Positions 28,380 to 36,879 of a DNA stretch of 38,900 nucleotides are shown here, one piece after another. The notes under the pieces were generated by a model that saw nothing but the letters and a program-made list of their open reading frames with translations, did not search any database and was not told where the DNA came from. The DNA comes from Methylophaga muralis. GTDB taxonomy: Bacteria > Pseudomonadota > Gammaproteobacteria > Nitrosococcales > Methylophagaceae. Positions within the stretch are counted from its first letter, which is position 1. Each line of letters opens with the position of its first letter. Made by a program: the position numbers and the translations under genes. The DNA is taken from positions 1-38,900 of the forward strand of contig NZ_MCRI01000023.1 of NCBI RefSeq assembly GCF_001720165.1, written 5' to 3'.

Positions 28380-28952
28380 TCAGGGCAGCCCAATTGGAAA
28401 GCCGGGCATAGCAGACCATAGTTCTGTGCTGGCATCTTGAGACTCTTCGCTGATAGTGACATCCCCCATTGGCAAATCTCGCGATAGGCGCTGTGCTGCT
28501 TCTAAGTTGTATTTTGCTTCCCAGAATGTCGGTTGATTTTTTAATGAAGACCGATAGAAATCTTTTGCTACATCGGCCATTGCCACAGCGCGATCAACAT
28601 AAAGATTTTCTGCTAAATCAATAGCCTGAGATAAATAAAGGTTGCCAAGGTTATAGTGAATTTGCACCAACTGTTGCTGGTTAGCAAGGCGTTCCGTAGC
28701 GCTATAGGTTTCAACAGCTTCATCAAATAAATTTAATCTGCGCTGCAGGTGGGCGTAAGCAATTCTAACCTCAGGTGATCGCATATTTAATGCCTCCATA
28801 TCAACCATTTCACCTTGATTGAGCAGGGAGATTTGCTGATTGATCTGCTGTTGCTGCTTTAATGTGTAAAGGTTATAAACCAATCCGCCAATAACCATAA
28901 TTGTCAGCAAGCTAATCAGGTGAATAAGTTTATTTCGGTTTAGATAGATCAT
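28380..28952 (-). CDS. mxaK: MxaK, membrane-anchored protein of methanol dehydrogenase maturation
   Basis: The 190-residue protein has one N-terminal membrane helix (about residues 9-27) and a helical periplasmic domain with TPR-like character (VQIHYNLGNLYLSQA, FWEAKYNLEAAQRL). Known mxaK mutants fail to insert calcium into methanol dehydrogenase; the exact role is unknown. GGAGG lies 4 nt before the ATG at 28952, which overlaps the mxaC stop (ATGA). The longer upstream frame to 29015 is discounted. The mxa assignment rests mainly on position between mxaC and mxaL. Confidence 0.85.
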   Translation of the reverse strand: MIYLNRNKLIHLISLLTIMVIGGLVYNLYTLKQQQQINQQISLLNQGEMVDMEALNMRSPEVRIAYAHLQRRLNLFDEAVETYSATERLANQQQLVQIHYNLGNLYLSQAIDLAENLYVDRAVAMADVAKDFYRSSLKNQPTFWEAKYNLEAAQRLSRDLPMGDVTISEESQDASTELWSAMPGFPIGLP

Positions 28953-29926
28953 TTTGCCTCCAGCGCTTTGATGCCGACTAAAAGTAGAACTGCAAGCAGG
29001 GCGCTCAAAAAACATAAACGCGTTAAATCATTGCGGGGAATCAATTCGTTATAAACCAGTGGCAGGCTTTCCAAATCATCTAATTGATCGATGGCAGCTT
29101 CAAGCGATTCCGGGGTATCTACTTCATAGGCGTGATAGGGAATCGGCAAGGTACGGAAAAACTGATCGAGATAGCGCTCAGGCATAACCCGAGGATTATC
29201 ATCTCTTGCCGAACCCGGCTCAGAAGTAATGCCCAAACCGTTTTCGGTACGCAGGAAAAACCAATATAAACTGACTTGATAACGTTCAAACCACTCACGA
29301 AGTACCCGCTGCGCACGGTGGTCCAATGTTGCTGCGCCATCCGATACCAATACGATGACGCGAGAGCCGGTATGCGGTTGATCCTGGAAGTAACTCAGCC
29401 CCATGCCTAAACCTTTAGCCACATTGGTAAATGCGAGGCCGGGACTGGTCAAACTGTTAATTGCCGCTTGGGTAGCTGATTTGTGTTCGGTGAGTGGGCT
29501 GATAAAAAAAGGTTGGGTACTAAATCCAACAACCCCGAATAAATCATGTGGACGTTCATCTACAAAATTGGATAACAAACGACGCGCCACCTGACTTTTA
29601 GCCGGTGTGTCTTGATCGGGTACTTTGCCACCAAAGGTCTCATTCATACTGGCACTGCGATCCAGTACAAAGACGATATGTGCGCCGGTACCAGTGCGAG
29701 TGAAGGTTTTTTCTGATTGGTACATTCCCGCCAAACCCAACACAATGCCTGTGAAGGCTAATAGACCTAACAGTTTGATGATTCTGTTGGCCCAGCGAGT
29801 GACGTCTGAGGCTGGAATTAACCGATTCCAGCTTGCCAGTCGCTTATGGAAGATTCCACCTAAAAAAGGCAACAAGGCAAATAGCAATAAAATAAGTGCC
29901 CAAGGCTGGGCAAACGCGATGTTCAT
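28949..29926 (-). CDS. mxaC: MxaC, von Willebrand factor A domain membrane protein
   Basis: The 325-residue protein has hydrophobic segments near the N-terminus (about 8-25 and 50-68), a vWA domain with an intact MIDAS motif (D89-R-S91-A-S93, in VFVLDRSASMN) and VLVSDGAATLDH, and a C-terminal membrane helix (about 301-319). With MxaL and MxaS it makes a set of metal-binding adhesion-type proteins beside the MoxR ATPase, a pairing seen in metal-insertion and chaperone systems. The ATG at 29926 overlaps the mxaA stop by 4 nt; the frame further upstream is not needed. Confidence 0.9.
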   Translation of the reverse strand: MNIAFAQPWALILLLFALLPFLGGIFHKRLASWNRLIPASDVTRWANRIIKLLGLLAFTGIVLGLAGMYQSEKTFTRTGTGAHIVFVLDRSASMNETFGGKVPDQDTPAKSQVARRLLSNFVDERPHDLFGVVGFSTQPFFISPLTEHKSATQAAINSLTSPGLAFTNVAKGLGMGLSYFQDQPHTGSRVIVLVSDGAATLDHRAQRVLREWFERYQVSLYWFFLRTENGLGITSEPGSARDDNPRVMPERYLDQFFRTLPIPYHAYEVDTPESLEAAIDQLDDLESLPLVYNELIPRNDLTRLCFLSALLAVLLLVGIKALEAK

Positions 29927-30861
29927 GATTTTTTCAGAGCCAGTTTTTCGGCGCCGGCCAATTGTTTGCAAAGACTCAATAACTGATCGAAGTCTGTTGG
30001 GTCACCCTTTTTCTGTTCTGAGTAAAGTGTTTCGGCAGAGAGCTGATAAAAGTTATCAATCTTTTCTTGATAGGCTTTTAGTTCTGGGTGCTGTGACACA
30101 AAGTCCTCTATTTGATGGGCAAATAATGCTTGTTTCGCACGACGATTAAACGCTCGATGAACGGCTTGTAATGCCTGGCTAAAAGCCGAGTCTTCAGCGT
30201 GGTACTTACGTAGTTTTTTTACTTCATGAAAGGCTTGTTGAAAAGGCGAACGGGCAAATGAAAATAGGTAGCCATTCAGACTTAACCAGAAAATGACCAA
30301 GATAATCAGGCTAACCGCCAGTATCCATATTTGTTGTTTCAGGTTAGCAGTTGAGATCGTTGTGGGACGCAGATCTGCTTTCATAAAAGCATTTTGTGTT
30401 GAATCACTGGCGACGCCACGCGGCACAATCTCCTTAATTGGAGACATGGTAAAATCCCAGGCAGGGATGGCGATTTGATGCGCATTATCGTCAGCGGTAA
30501 ATCGAACGGCTAATGACGGAATGGTTAATGCTCTGACATCAAGAGGGGCATAAAATGTTTGAAAGGTGAAATGCAAACGATAACGACGCAGTTGATCGTT
30601 TTCACTAATTAATTGGTAATCGCTGTTCAGTAACTCCAGCCAGTAATCCAGGTCCCCATTGGGGGGTAAGGAAGCGGGTGTCAAATTGTAGTTCGCGGGG
30701 ACTTGAACAACATAATAATGTTCAATGATGTCACCTACCACGATACCGAAATCCCTTCCTAATGATTGTTCGACGATGCCAATATGGGGGGCTGGTTCAG
30801 CATTAATCGGACGGATAAACATCATTAAAAACAGCAAAACAATAATGTTAGCCTTATTCAT
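29923..30861 (-). CDS. mxaA: MxaA, calcium-insertion accessory protein
   Basis: MxaA is required for calcium insertion into methanol dehydrogenase in Methylobacterium. The 312-residue product has a signal peptide (MNKANIIVLLFLMMFIRPINA), a periplasmic beta-rich domain, a single membrane helix (about residues 176-196, IWILAVSLIILVIFWLSL) and a helical cytoplasmic tail. I choose the ATG at 30861 because the signal peptide begins there, 19 nt after the mxaS stop. An ATG at 30891 inside mxaS would add 10 residues. The protein family is poorly conserved, and operon position carries much of the assignment. Confidence 0.85.
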   Translation of the reverse strand: MNKANIIVLLFLMMFIRPINAEPAPHIGIVEQSLGRDFGIVVGDIIEHYYVVQVPANYNLTPASLPPNGDLDYWLELLNSDYQLISENDQLRRYRLHFTFQTFYAPLDVRALTIPSLAVRFTADDNAHQIAIPAWDFTMSPIKEIVPRGVASDSTQNAFMKADLRPTTISTANLKQQIWILAVSLIILVIFWLSLNGYLFSFARSPFQQAFHEVKKLRKYHAEDSAFSQALQAVHRAFNRRAKQALFAHQIEDFVSQHPELKAYQEKIDNFYQLSAETLYSEQKKGDPTDFDQLLSLCKQLAGAEKLALKKS

Positions 30862-30880
30862 ATTTAGATTTAGAAGTGGA

Positions 30881-31711
30881 TTAATGACCATGAAAATATT
30901 CACTCATGTTTTGTGCTGAAAATTGATCAATCATCCAAAAGGCTCTGCTGTTATATTTTTGAAAAAGTTTATTGAGGAATAACTTGCGATCAACAAACGT
31001 TGATTCAATAAGTTTTTTTTGCTTTGGAGTGACAAAAACCAAACGATTTTCGCCAGTTTCAGCATCCCGCAGTTGTACAAAACGCCATAACGGAAAATTT
31101 TCATACTCAGCAGAGCGCCAGATAACAATCGGTACCAGATAATGCCCTGACAAGCTGTTGAAAACCTGATGCAGCTTTTCGTTGCTCCAATGAAAATCTG
31201 ATAACAAAAATATTAATGAGCGACGAACAGGTAATAAGCGGTCGATATCAGCAAAAGCATTTGCAGAGTTGTGATGTTCTCCATTCCCTAAAGCAGAAAA
31301 ATACTCTGTTAAAGTTTGCGGATTCGTTACAGAGTGAATTGAATCGCTAAATAAATAACTTTGATAATGGTCGTTGCGTGCGGCAACAGAACAGGCAATG
31401 CTCGTCTCGCTCAAATTCAGCAGATCAGCTTTTCCGGGGATAGTCATTGAGTCCGAACCATCAATAAAAGTGAGCACGTCAAGTTTGCTGCGTTGTCGAA
31501 AGGTTTTGACATAAATGGACTCAAACGGATCGGTTACGCTGCTTGCCAGATCAATCCGAGCAGGATTGGGATCGGCTAAAAAAGCTGATTTTTTGTAAAA
31601 ATCACTGCCTGGTCCCTGACGTTTGCTTTTATGTTCACTTTCGCGCAAGGCATTGAGCAAAAATGGGGTTTTATAATCAAAGACTAAATGTTGAATATCA
31701 CGCTGATTCAT
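30881..31711 (-). CDS. mxaS: MxaS, DUF58 family protein
   Basis: The 276-residue soluble protein belongs to the DUF58/vWA-like group that partners MoxR ATPases. A MIDAS-type D-x-S-x-S is intact (D84, S86, S88, in TFIDGSDSM). A second motif, FLLSDFHWS, is the matching later strand. Start and stop are tightly packed: the ATG overlaps the mxaR stop (ATGA at 31708-31711) and no separate ribosome site is evident, so translation depends on mxaR. It is presumed to work with MxaR in assembling the dehydrogenase; direct biochemical proof is lacking in the family. Confidence 0.9.
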   Translation of the reverse strand: MNQRDIQHLVFDYKTPFLLNALRESEHKSKRQGPGSDFYKKSAFLADPNPARIDLASSVTDPFESIYVKTFRQRSKLDVLTFIDGSDSMTIPGKADLLNLSETSIACSVAARNDHYQSYLFSDSIHSVTNPQTLTEYFSALGNGEHHNSANAFADIDRLLPVRRSLIFLLSDFHWSNEKLHQVFNSLSGHYLVPIVIWRSAEYENFPLWRFVQLRDAETGENRLVFVTPKQKKLIESTFVDRKLFLNKLFQKYNSRAFWMIDQFSAQNMSEYFHGH

Positions 31712-32742
31712 GGAGATGGAATAGTATTCAGTACACCACTGATCAGCTCTTCGATAATGGCTTCACCGTTATAGTTGTATACAGGATTGAGAAAAATACG
31801 GTGTTTGCTGATTGCACGTATAACAGCATGAAAATCTTCAGGGATAACATTGTTGCGTTGTTTCAGCCAGGCATTGGCTCTGGCGCATCGCGCTAAATAA
31901 CTTATGCCGCGTGGCCCCATACCGCCTAAGACTAATTTTTCACTATCGACATCACTTATCTGGATGTTGTAGTCCTGTGGGCGACGTAGCGCCTGACACA
32001 GGTGATAAGCATAATCCTGAACGGCATCACTGGCGTGGATCTGTGACTGAATCGCCGTGGCAATATCATTTAATTGGTTAAACGGTAACACCGCTTTATC
32101 AGCGCTATCGACTAATTTATCCGCATCGTAATAGCGGGTATTGAACATCAATTCCTTGAGTTGAGCTTCTGCTTTGGGTTGTTTTATATGCAGTTCCATC
32201 ATAAAACGATCACGCGCAGCAGCGGGTAATTCAAAGGTTTCGTCTTTTTCAATTCGGTTCCTATCGGCAAAGACTTGCAGATGCGGAAAATGAAACGTTT
32301 TATTAAATGCAGTGACACTACGTTCAGCCATCACGCGTAGCAATAATGAATGTACTTGAGGTCTGGCGCGGTTTATTTCATTAAAGAAAAAGATAGATAA
32401 ATCTTCACCGTGCTTCAGTAATGGGCCTTCACTAACAGCAGGTTTACCGTCACTGGAAATATGCGTGTAATACACCAAATCATGAGGCATTAAATCTATC
32501 GTGCCTTCAATACGCTCAAAATCTCCACCCAAACTCTCTGCTGCCGCTCTTAATAAAGTTGTTTTACCTACACCAACATCACCTTCCAGCAGAATATGGC
32601 CTCGGCAAAATATTGCTAACACCATTAGTTCAATGATGTTTTCCTGGCCTAAAATTGTCTGGTTGATGTTGTTTTGCAGAGTGACGGCTTGTTGATGCCA
32701 ATCGCTTAGATAGTTATCAGAGTATGTAGCAGCGTTGCTCAT
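31708..32742 (-). CDS. mxaR: MxaR, MoxR-family AAA+ ATPase
   Basis: This is the founding type of the MoxR AAA+ group, thought to use ATP to drive maturation of methanol dehydrogenase. The 344-residue product has Walker A GDVGVGKT (54-61), a Walker B region ending FFFNEINRARPQ, and a sensor/arginine-finger stretch, FELPAAARDRFMMEL. The Walker B aspartate expected before the catalytic Glu122 is Asn121. The gene starts just 33 nt after a strong intrinsic terminator that follows mxaI, so its transcription is probably by limited read-through or a promoter inside mxaI. It opens the tightly overlapping RSACKL block. Confidence 0.93.
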   Translation of the reverse strand: MSNAATYSDNYLSDWHQQAVTLQNNINQTILGQENIIELMVLAIFCRGHILLEGDVGVGKTTLLRAAAESLGGDFERIEGTIDLMPHDLVYYTHISSDGKPAVSEGPLLKHGEDLSIFFFNEINRARPQVHSLLLRVMAERSVTAFNKTFHFPHLQVFADRNRIEKDETFELPAAARDRFMMELHIKQPKAEAQLKELMFNTRYYDADKLVDSADKAVLPFNQLNDIATAIQSQIHASDAVQDYAYHLCQALRRPQDYNIQISDVDSEKLVLGGMGPRGISYLARCARANAWLKQRNNVIPEDFHAVIRAISKHRIFLNPVYNYNGEAIIEELISGVLNTIPSP

Positions 32743-32775
32743 GAGTTTATGCCTGGACAGACGGTGATGTCATTA

Positions 32776-32809
32776 ATAAAAAAGAGGCCAGTTGTTACCA
32801 ACTGGCCTC
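32776..32809 (-). terminator. Strong intrinsic terminator between mxaI and mxaR
   Basis: A perfect 11-bp GC-rich stem (32799-32809 with 32784-32794) and 4-nt loop are followed on the minus strand by six U and an AU-rich tail. It begins 15 nt after the mxaI stop, inside an operon that otherwise continues on the same strand. Confidence 0.9.
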
Positions 32810-32823
32810 ACTTAGGTTTTGGC

Positions 32824-33102
32824 TTAGTAAGACCACTTACCCGTTTGTTTGAAGTTTTCTACACGCTTAGCATTACGTGCTTCCATCGCTTCCATTGCAC
32901 TGGTTTGTTTGTCCAGTTCAGTTTGGCTATGTTTAGGATCAAATTTAGATCCTTTGATTTTTTCAGGAAATCCTGGTTTAGCTTCCCAGCAGTTGCCTGA
33001 TGCTTTGCATTTTGTACCGTCGTAAGCCATTGCTGATGACATGCCGAAGGTTAACAAGATTGCTGTCGCGCCAGTTACGGCTAATGTTTTAATTTTCTTC
33101 AT
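32824..33102 (-). CDS. mxaI: Methanol dehydrogenase small (beta) subunit
   Basis: MxaI wraps round the large subunit in the alpha2-beta2 periplasmic enzyme; its exact contribution is unclear. The 92-residue precursor has a signal peptide cleaved after AMA, giving a mature protein starting YDGTKCKASGNCWEAKPGF. Cys32 and Cys38 (mature 6 and 12) form the known disulfide. The remainder is a long Lys-rich helix ending FKQTGKWSY. AAAGGAGA precedes the ATG at 33102, correcting a longer open frame. A 12-bp hairpin sits upstream and a terminator downstream. Confidence 0.96.
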   Translation of the reverse strand: MKKIKTLAVTGATAILLTFGMSSAMAYDGTKCKASGNCWEAKPGFPEKIKGSKFDPKHSQTELDKQTSAMEAMEARNAKRVENFKQTGKWSY

Positions 33103-33135
33103 ATTTCTCTCCTTTTGGTTTTGACAACATAATGC

Positions 33136-33179
33136 TTGATAGCGTGGTTGCCCTGAGCTGGCTAAGGCCACGCTATCAA
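33136..33179 (-). other. Long hairpin in the mxaG-mxaI intergenic RNA
   Basis: A perfect 12-bp stem (TTGATAGCGTGG/CCACGCTATCAA, 33136-33147 with 33168-33179) has a partly paired 20-nt loop. No U-tract follows in the direction of transcription, so it is not a standard terminator. It is more likely an mRNA-stabilising or processing element. Confidence 0.65.
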
Positions 33180-33221
33180 TCACTAATCTTTAAAATTTGT
33201 CTTGAGACACATTTAATTTCA

Positions 33222-33806
33222 TTAATGTGTTTTATTAAAATTTTCTAAAGCTTCTTTGAACTCGGCTGGCATTTCCGCAGGAACCAATTTGGCGCGTTCC
33301 TCTTCAGGTAACCACAGCGCTTTTTCTGGCTCATCCCAATAAACACTGCGAACGTAAGCCATAACCTGCAAAATCTCATCAATACTTAGGTTGTTACGTT
33401 GCGGCCCCATCATTGCCCGTGCACCGTCATAAATGATTTCAAAGAAACCTTTGTCATAACGACCTGCAGGATAAGTCCAATACGCATCACCTAACGCTGG
33501 GCCCAATTTGCCTTCTACATGGTGACCATGACAGCCTGAACATGCTGTCATATAAAGGTCTTGGCCGATTGTGATGGCTTCTTCATCCTGGTTGTAAAGA
33601 TTTTCTGCTGTTTCCATAAAATGTTTTACGGCTTCAGTTTCTTCACCTTTTTTACCAAATGAAAAATCAATCACATCACCTGTTGTGGCATTACGAAAGG
33701 TGACTTGAGCTTCTGCAGTCATTGGCGTCAAGCTGACAGCAGTAATCATCGATAAACCCAGCAGGCATGCTGCTTTACTGGTTAAACTTTTTACATTTTT
33801 AATCAT
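33222..33806 (-). CDS. mxaG: Cytochrome c(L), electron acceptor of methanol dehydrogenase
   Basis: MxaG is the specific periplasmic cytochrome that takes electrons from the PQQ of methanol dehydrogenase. The 194-residue precursor has a signal peptide (about 1-33) and one c-type haem site CSGCH (C89, C92, H93). The methionine ligand is probably M132 or M133, in ARAMMGPQ. The remaining sequence (YWTYPAGRYDKGFFEIIYDG) is characteristic of cytochrome cL. I choose the ATG at 33806 because the signal peptide starts there; another ATG at 33845 lies only 9 nt past the mxaJ stop. Confidence 0.95.
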   Translation of the reverse strand: MIKNVKSLTSKAACLLGLSMITAVSLTPMTAEAQVTFRNATTGDVIDFSFGKKGEETEAVKHFMETAENLYNQDEEAITIGQDLYMTACSGCHGHHVEGKLGPALGDAYWTYPAGRYDKGFFEIIYDGARAMMGPQRNNLSIDEILQVMAYVRSVYWDEPEKALWLPEEERAKLVPAEMPAEFKEALENFNKTH

Positions 33807-33854
33807 AGTGTTTAAGTAGTCCTGTTGAATTAAAAGAGACTGCATGACAAGGCA

Positions 33855-34724
33855 TCAAAGCAGTGGAATCCCTTCTTTTTTGAGGATGGCATTTATCTTC
33901 GGTGCAGCATCAGCCAAACCTTTATTTATTGCTTCCAATAAAGCCTTGTCATCTTCACGAACCGCTACAGATTGATCGTAATGTTGAACAATGCCTTCAC
34001 CATTTTTAAGCTCACCAAATTCTGGTGATAAGACCATTTTTAGTGGTGTACTTGAGTCACGGACATATCGAGCTACTTCTGGTGCCCATAGATGAGCAAT
34101 ATCGCCATTACCTGAAGTGACTTCACCAATTAATTTGGTGGGTTCTAGGCGAACGTATTTATTACGTGGAGATTTGTAGCCGGATAAGGATTTTGTGTAG
34201 TTGAAATTACCTTCAAACTTTCCAACTTCCCGTAGCATGACTTCAGACGGGCTGCCTGGAATAACCACAAAACGATTGAGTTTTTGAATATCAGGACTAT
34301 CCCAGTCACTGATTTCGAGATTTTTATCGGCACGGTAAACAAAAACATAGCCTGATTTATAGTAAGGCTGGCTAGTCGCAACGCGCGGGTCATCACTATC
34401 CACACCCATAACGACATCGCATTCTTTTCTTAGTAAATGTTCGGTTACCAGAAAAATCGCCGCCTTATCGGACCAGACAAACTCCAGAGGCATATCCATA
34501 CTTTCTGCGAGAACTTTGGCGATTTCGTTTTCAAAACCTTGCTGTTGCGTGTTTGAGTAAGGCATTTCATTGCCTGCCGCACAGACTTTTAGTGTTTCTG
34601 GTATTGCATTGTTTGCTTGAGCTGGGCTCAGTACAGTGAACAGTGAAGCCATAAGCAGGCTGCAATGAGTTAATAATTTTGTGCTGCCCACTTTCTTTTT
34701 GGTTTGTAATTTATTGTTTAGCAT
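33855..34724 (-). CDS. mxaJ: MxaJ, periplasmic solute-binding-like protein of the methanol oxidation system
   Basis: MxaJ is a periplasmic protein of the family-3 solute-binding fold, needed for normal methanol dehydrogenase activity and thought to help its assembly. The 289-residue product has a signal peptide (to about residue 38), then LKVCAAGNEMPYSNTQQQGF and CDVVMGVDSDDPRV, both typical of MxaJ and XoxJ. Its location between mxaF and mxaG identifies it as MxaJ. A 14-bp hairpin in the 105-nt gap separates it from mxaF. Confidence 0.94.
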   Translation of the reverse strand: MLNNKLQTKKKVGSTKLLTHCSLLMASLFTVLSPAQANNAIPETLKVCAAGNEMPYSNTQQQGFENEIAKVLAESMDMPLEFVWSDKAAIFLVTEHLLRKECDVVMGVDSDDPRVATSQPYYKSGYVFVYRADKNLEISDWDSPDIQKLNRFVVIPGSPSEVMLREVGKFEGNFNYTKSLSGYKSPRNKYVRLEPTKLIGEVTSGNGDIAHLWAPEVARYVRDSSTPLKMVLSPEFGELKNGEGIVQHYDQSVAVREDDKALLEAINKGLADAAPKINAILKKEGIPLL

Positions 34725-34743
34725 GTCTTACACTCTCAGAAGG

Positions 34744-34774
34744 GGCTGGCAACACAAGCTTTGTGTTGCCAGCC
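34744..34774 (-). other. Long hairpin immediately after mxaF
   Basis: A perfect 14-bp stem (34744-34757 with 34761-34774; GGCTGGCAACACAA and its complement) has a 3-nt loop. On the minus strand it is followed by CCCUUCUGAG rather than U-rich sequence, so it should not terminate efficiently. It resembles 3' stabilising or processing hairpins in polycistronic mRNAs. Confidence 0.7.
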
Positions 34775-34829
34775 GGATTGAATACAACGATATAACTCGA
34801 TACAACCAAGTTATATTGAGAATCAGTGA

Positions 34830-36716
34830 TTACATTTCGTATTCACCAACGCTCAAGTCGTCGTAAGGTCCTTTACCATCCAGAGCAAAGACCATCAGAC
34901 CACCACCCATTTGAGTGTTACGTGCCAGTTCTTTAAAGGCACCTACAGCACCCAGACCAGCGGATGGATCGTTCAAGTCAAATACCAGACCAACAGCAGG
35001 CCAACCACCTACACCATAGTTAATGGCAACGTATTGAATGCCATCATGGGTGTAAGTCATTGGATGACCGATAGCGCCTGAAGGAAGTTTGAATTTCCAC
35101 AGCAAGTCACCGTTGTCTGCATCACGAGCTTTGATGAAGCCATCCAATGTGCCGTAGAATACCAAGCCACCAGCGGTTGCCATGGTGCCGCCCCAGATTG
35201 AGAATTTTTCCATTTTTTCCCAAGCGAACTCACCAGTAATGGCGTTGTAGGCTTTAACCTGGCCAGAACCGATACCACGTTGACGATCACCTTTAGGTCC
35301 AGGATAGCTCCATACGTTTGCACCTACGAAGAATTGACCTGCACGGTAAGGCAGCATGAACGGTTCCCAATCCATACACAGATGGTTCAGACCGAGATAG
35401 AACAATTGTCTTTCTGGATCATATGAATCCATACCTTGGTTGTGGAAACCCATGGCTGAAGGACAGATATCACGTGAACGGTGACCCATTCTGGTGCTGA
35501 ATTCTGGATCACGAATTGGCAGACCTGTTTCCAAATCTACTTTTTTCACCCAGTTTGCAGTGTCATCCATTTTGTCTGCAGAAACCAAATCACCTGTTTC
35601 ACGATCCAGCGTGTAGATAATGCCGTTACGATCCGGGTGAGTCAGTAATTTACGCATTTTGCCGGATTTGTCTTTTTGCTCAGAAAGCATCATGACGTTA
35701 ACGCCAGCGTAGTCCCATTCATCATGTGGTGTTTTTTGGTAACCGAATTTAGCTAAACCGGTATCCGCATCACGACCCCAGATAGTCATGGTCCATTTGT
35801 TGTCGCCTGGACGCATGGTTTCGTTCCAAGGAGCAGGGTTACCTGAACCGTAGTAGAACATTTCTAAATCAGGATCGTAGGCATACCAACCCCAGTTAGT
35901 ACCACCACCGATTTTCCAGGCTTCGTCTTCCCAGGTTTTCAGACCCAGATCTTTTTGACCGTAATGTGGGTTAGCACTGTTGAAGTCTTTTGCTAAACCA
36001 ATTTCGTCATCAGGACCTGTTGCATACCAACGCCAAACCATTTCACCAGTGTGGATGTCAAATGCTGTGACGTAACCACGCACACCCAGTTCAGCACCTG
36101 AAGAACCTTGGATAACCAAGTCTTTAACAACAAACGGTGCTTGTGTTTGAGTTTGACCAACACTGATATCACCGTTTTCAACTTGCCAATGCACCGCACC
36201 TGTTTCAGCATTTAATGCTACGACATGTCCGTCCAATTGGCTTTTCAAGATCATTGCAGGTGTTTTGTCATCGCCAGGCCAATAAGCCAAACCACGGTTA
36301 ACGACGTCACAACATGCTACTGCGCGAGCAGCAGGATCTTGTTTTGGTTTATGTTCCCAGACGATAGTGCCAGGATCTTTTAAGTTGATTGCGAAGGTAT
36401 TGTTTGGGAATGGTGAGTGGATGTACATCATGTCACCAATAACCAGAGGAGCACCTTCATGACCACTTAAAACACCTGTGGAGAAAGTCCAAGATGGCGC
36501 CAATTTACTGACGTTCTTTTTATTGATTTGTTTTGAAGAACTGTAGTGATCAGCAGAATAGTTTTTACCCTGCATAACCCAGTTAGCTTCGTCCTTTTGA
36601 AGTTCAACCAGCTTGTCATTGGCGAAAGCAACGCCTACTGTCATCATGCCGATGACAGAGCTGACCAATGCAGCTGAACCGGTTTTTGTTAACCGGCTTA
36701 GTTTTTTCTCTCTCAT
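34830..36716 (-). CDS. mxaF: Methanol dehydrogenase large (alpha) subunit, calcium/PQQ type
   Basis: MxaF oxidises methanol to formaldehyde in the periplasm using PQQ and Ca2+. The 628-residue precursor has a 32-residue signal peptide (ending AFA), and every key residue fits a 32-residue offset from the published mature numbering: vicinal disulfide C135-C136 (103-104), Ca ligands E209 (177) and N293 (261), and catalytic D335 (303) in [10 protein letters not shown]. The Ala two residues after D335 replaces the extra Asp of lanthanide XoxF enzymes, so this is the calcium form. AGGAGG precedes the ATG. It is first in the operon, with a promoter, leader hairpins and a two-component system upstream. 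Confidence 0.98.
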   Translation of the reverse strand: MREKKLSRLTKTGSAALVSSVIGMMTVGVAFANDKLVELQKDEANWVMQGKNYSADHYSSSKQINKKNVSKLAPSWTFSTGVLSGHEGAPLVIGDMMYIHSPFPNNTFAINLKDPGTIVWEHKPKQDPAARAVACCDVVNRGLAYWPGDDKTPAMILKSQLDGHVVALNAETGAVHWQVENGDISVGQTQTQAPFVVKDLVIQGSSGAELGVRGYVTAFDIHTGEMVWRWYATGPDDEIGLAKDFNSANPHYGQKDLGLKTWEDEAWKIGGGTNWGWYAYDPDLEMFYYGSGNPAPWNETMRPGDNKWTMTIWGRDADTGLAKFGYQKTPHDEWDYAGVNVMMLSEQKDKSGKMRKLLTHPDRNGIIYTLDRETGDLVSADKMDDTANWVKKVDLETGLPIRDPEFSTRMGHRSRDICPSAMGFHNQGMDSYDPERQLFYLGLNHLCMDWEPFMLPYRAGQFFVGANVWSYPGPKGDRQRGIGSGQVKAYNAITGEFAWEKMEKFSIWGGTMATAGGLVFYGTLDGFIKARDADNGDLLWKFKLPSGAIGHPMTYTHDGIQYVAINYGVGGWPAVGLVFDLNDPSAGLGAVGAFKELARNTQMGGGLMVFALDGKGPYDDLSVGEYEM

Positions 36717-36739
36717 ATATCCTCCTATTTTAACTGGAT

Positions 36740-36773
36740 GTCAGCTTGCGCTGACCCTGTGTCTCAGCACACA
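36740..36773 (-). promoter_or_regulatory. mxaF leader hairpins, one with a GNRA tetraloop
   Basis: In the mxaF 5' leader, GTCAGC-GCAA-GCTGAC (36740-36755 on the minus strand) is a perfect 6-bp stem closed by a GCAA tetraloop. Just upstream, TGTGT/ACACA (36758-36762 with 36769-36773) forms a second small stem. The pair ends about 15 nt before the AGGAGG ribosome site and could stabilise the mRNA or affect translation. Confidence 0.5.
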
Positions 36774-36849
36774 TTCGAAAATGCGGCTGTGCACCGGTAA
36801 TATCATCAGTTTTTAAAGGGGGTGGGGGATAGAGAGTGGCGCCATCTGT

Positions 36850-36879
36850 GTTATAGGGAAGACTTCACATAATTGTCAG
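36850..36879 (-). promoter_or_regulatory. Candidate sigma70 promoter of the mxa operon
   Basis: On the minus strand CTGACA (36874-36879, 5 of 6) and TATAAC (36850-36855, 5 of 6) are separated by 18 bp. Transcription would start near 36843, leaving a leader of about 127 nt. The -10 lies in CCTATAAC, which is repeated at 36881-36888, 31 bp upstream, next to the -35, a possible activator site. Confidence 0.5.

Noticed and set aside
29625..30149. 174-residue plus-strand open frame over mxaC/mxaA
   Set aside because: It is the shadow of two well-supported overlapping mxa genes, with non-protein-like composition.
34830..36716. Lanthanide-type XoxF methanol dehydrogenase
   Set aside because: The residue two positions after the catalytic Asp is Ala (WDYAG), not Asp, and mxaG and mxaI are present in the operon; all of this fits calcium-type MxaF.
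36818..36828. G-quadruplex from GGGGGTGGGGG in the mxaF leader region
   Set aside because: Only two long G-tracts are present; four are needed for an intramolecular quadruplex, and in the mRNA the strand is C-rich.
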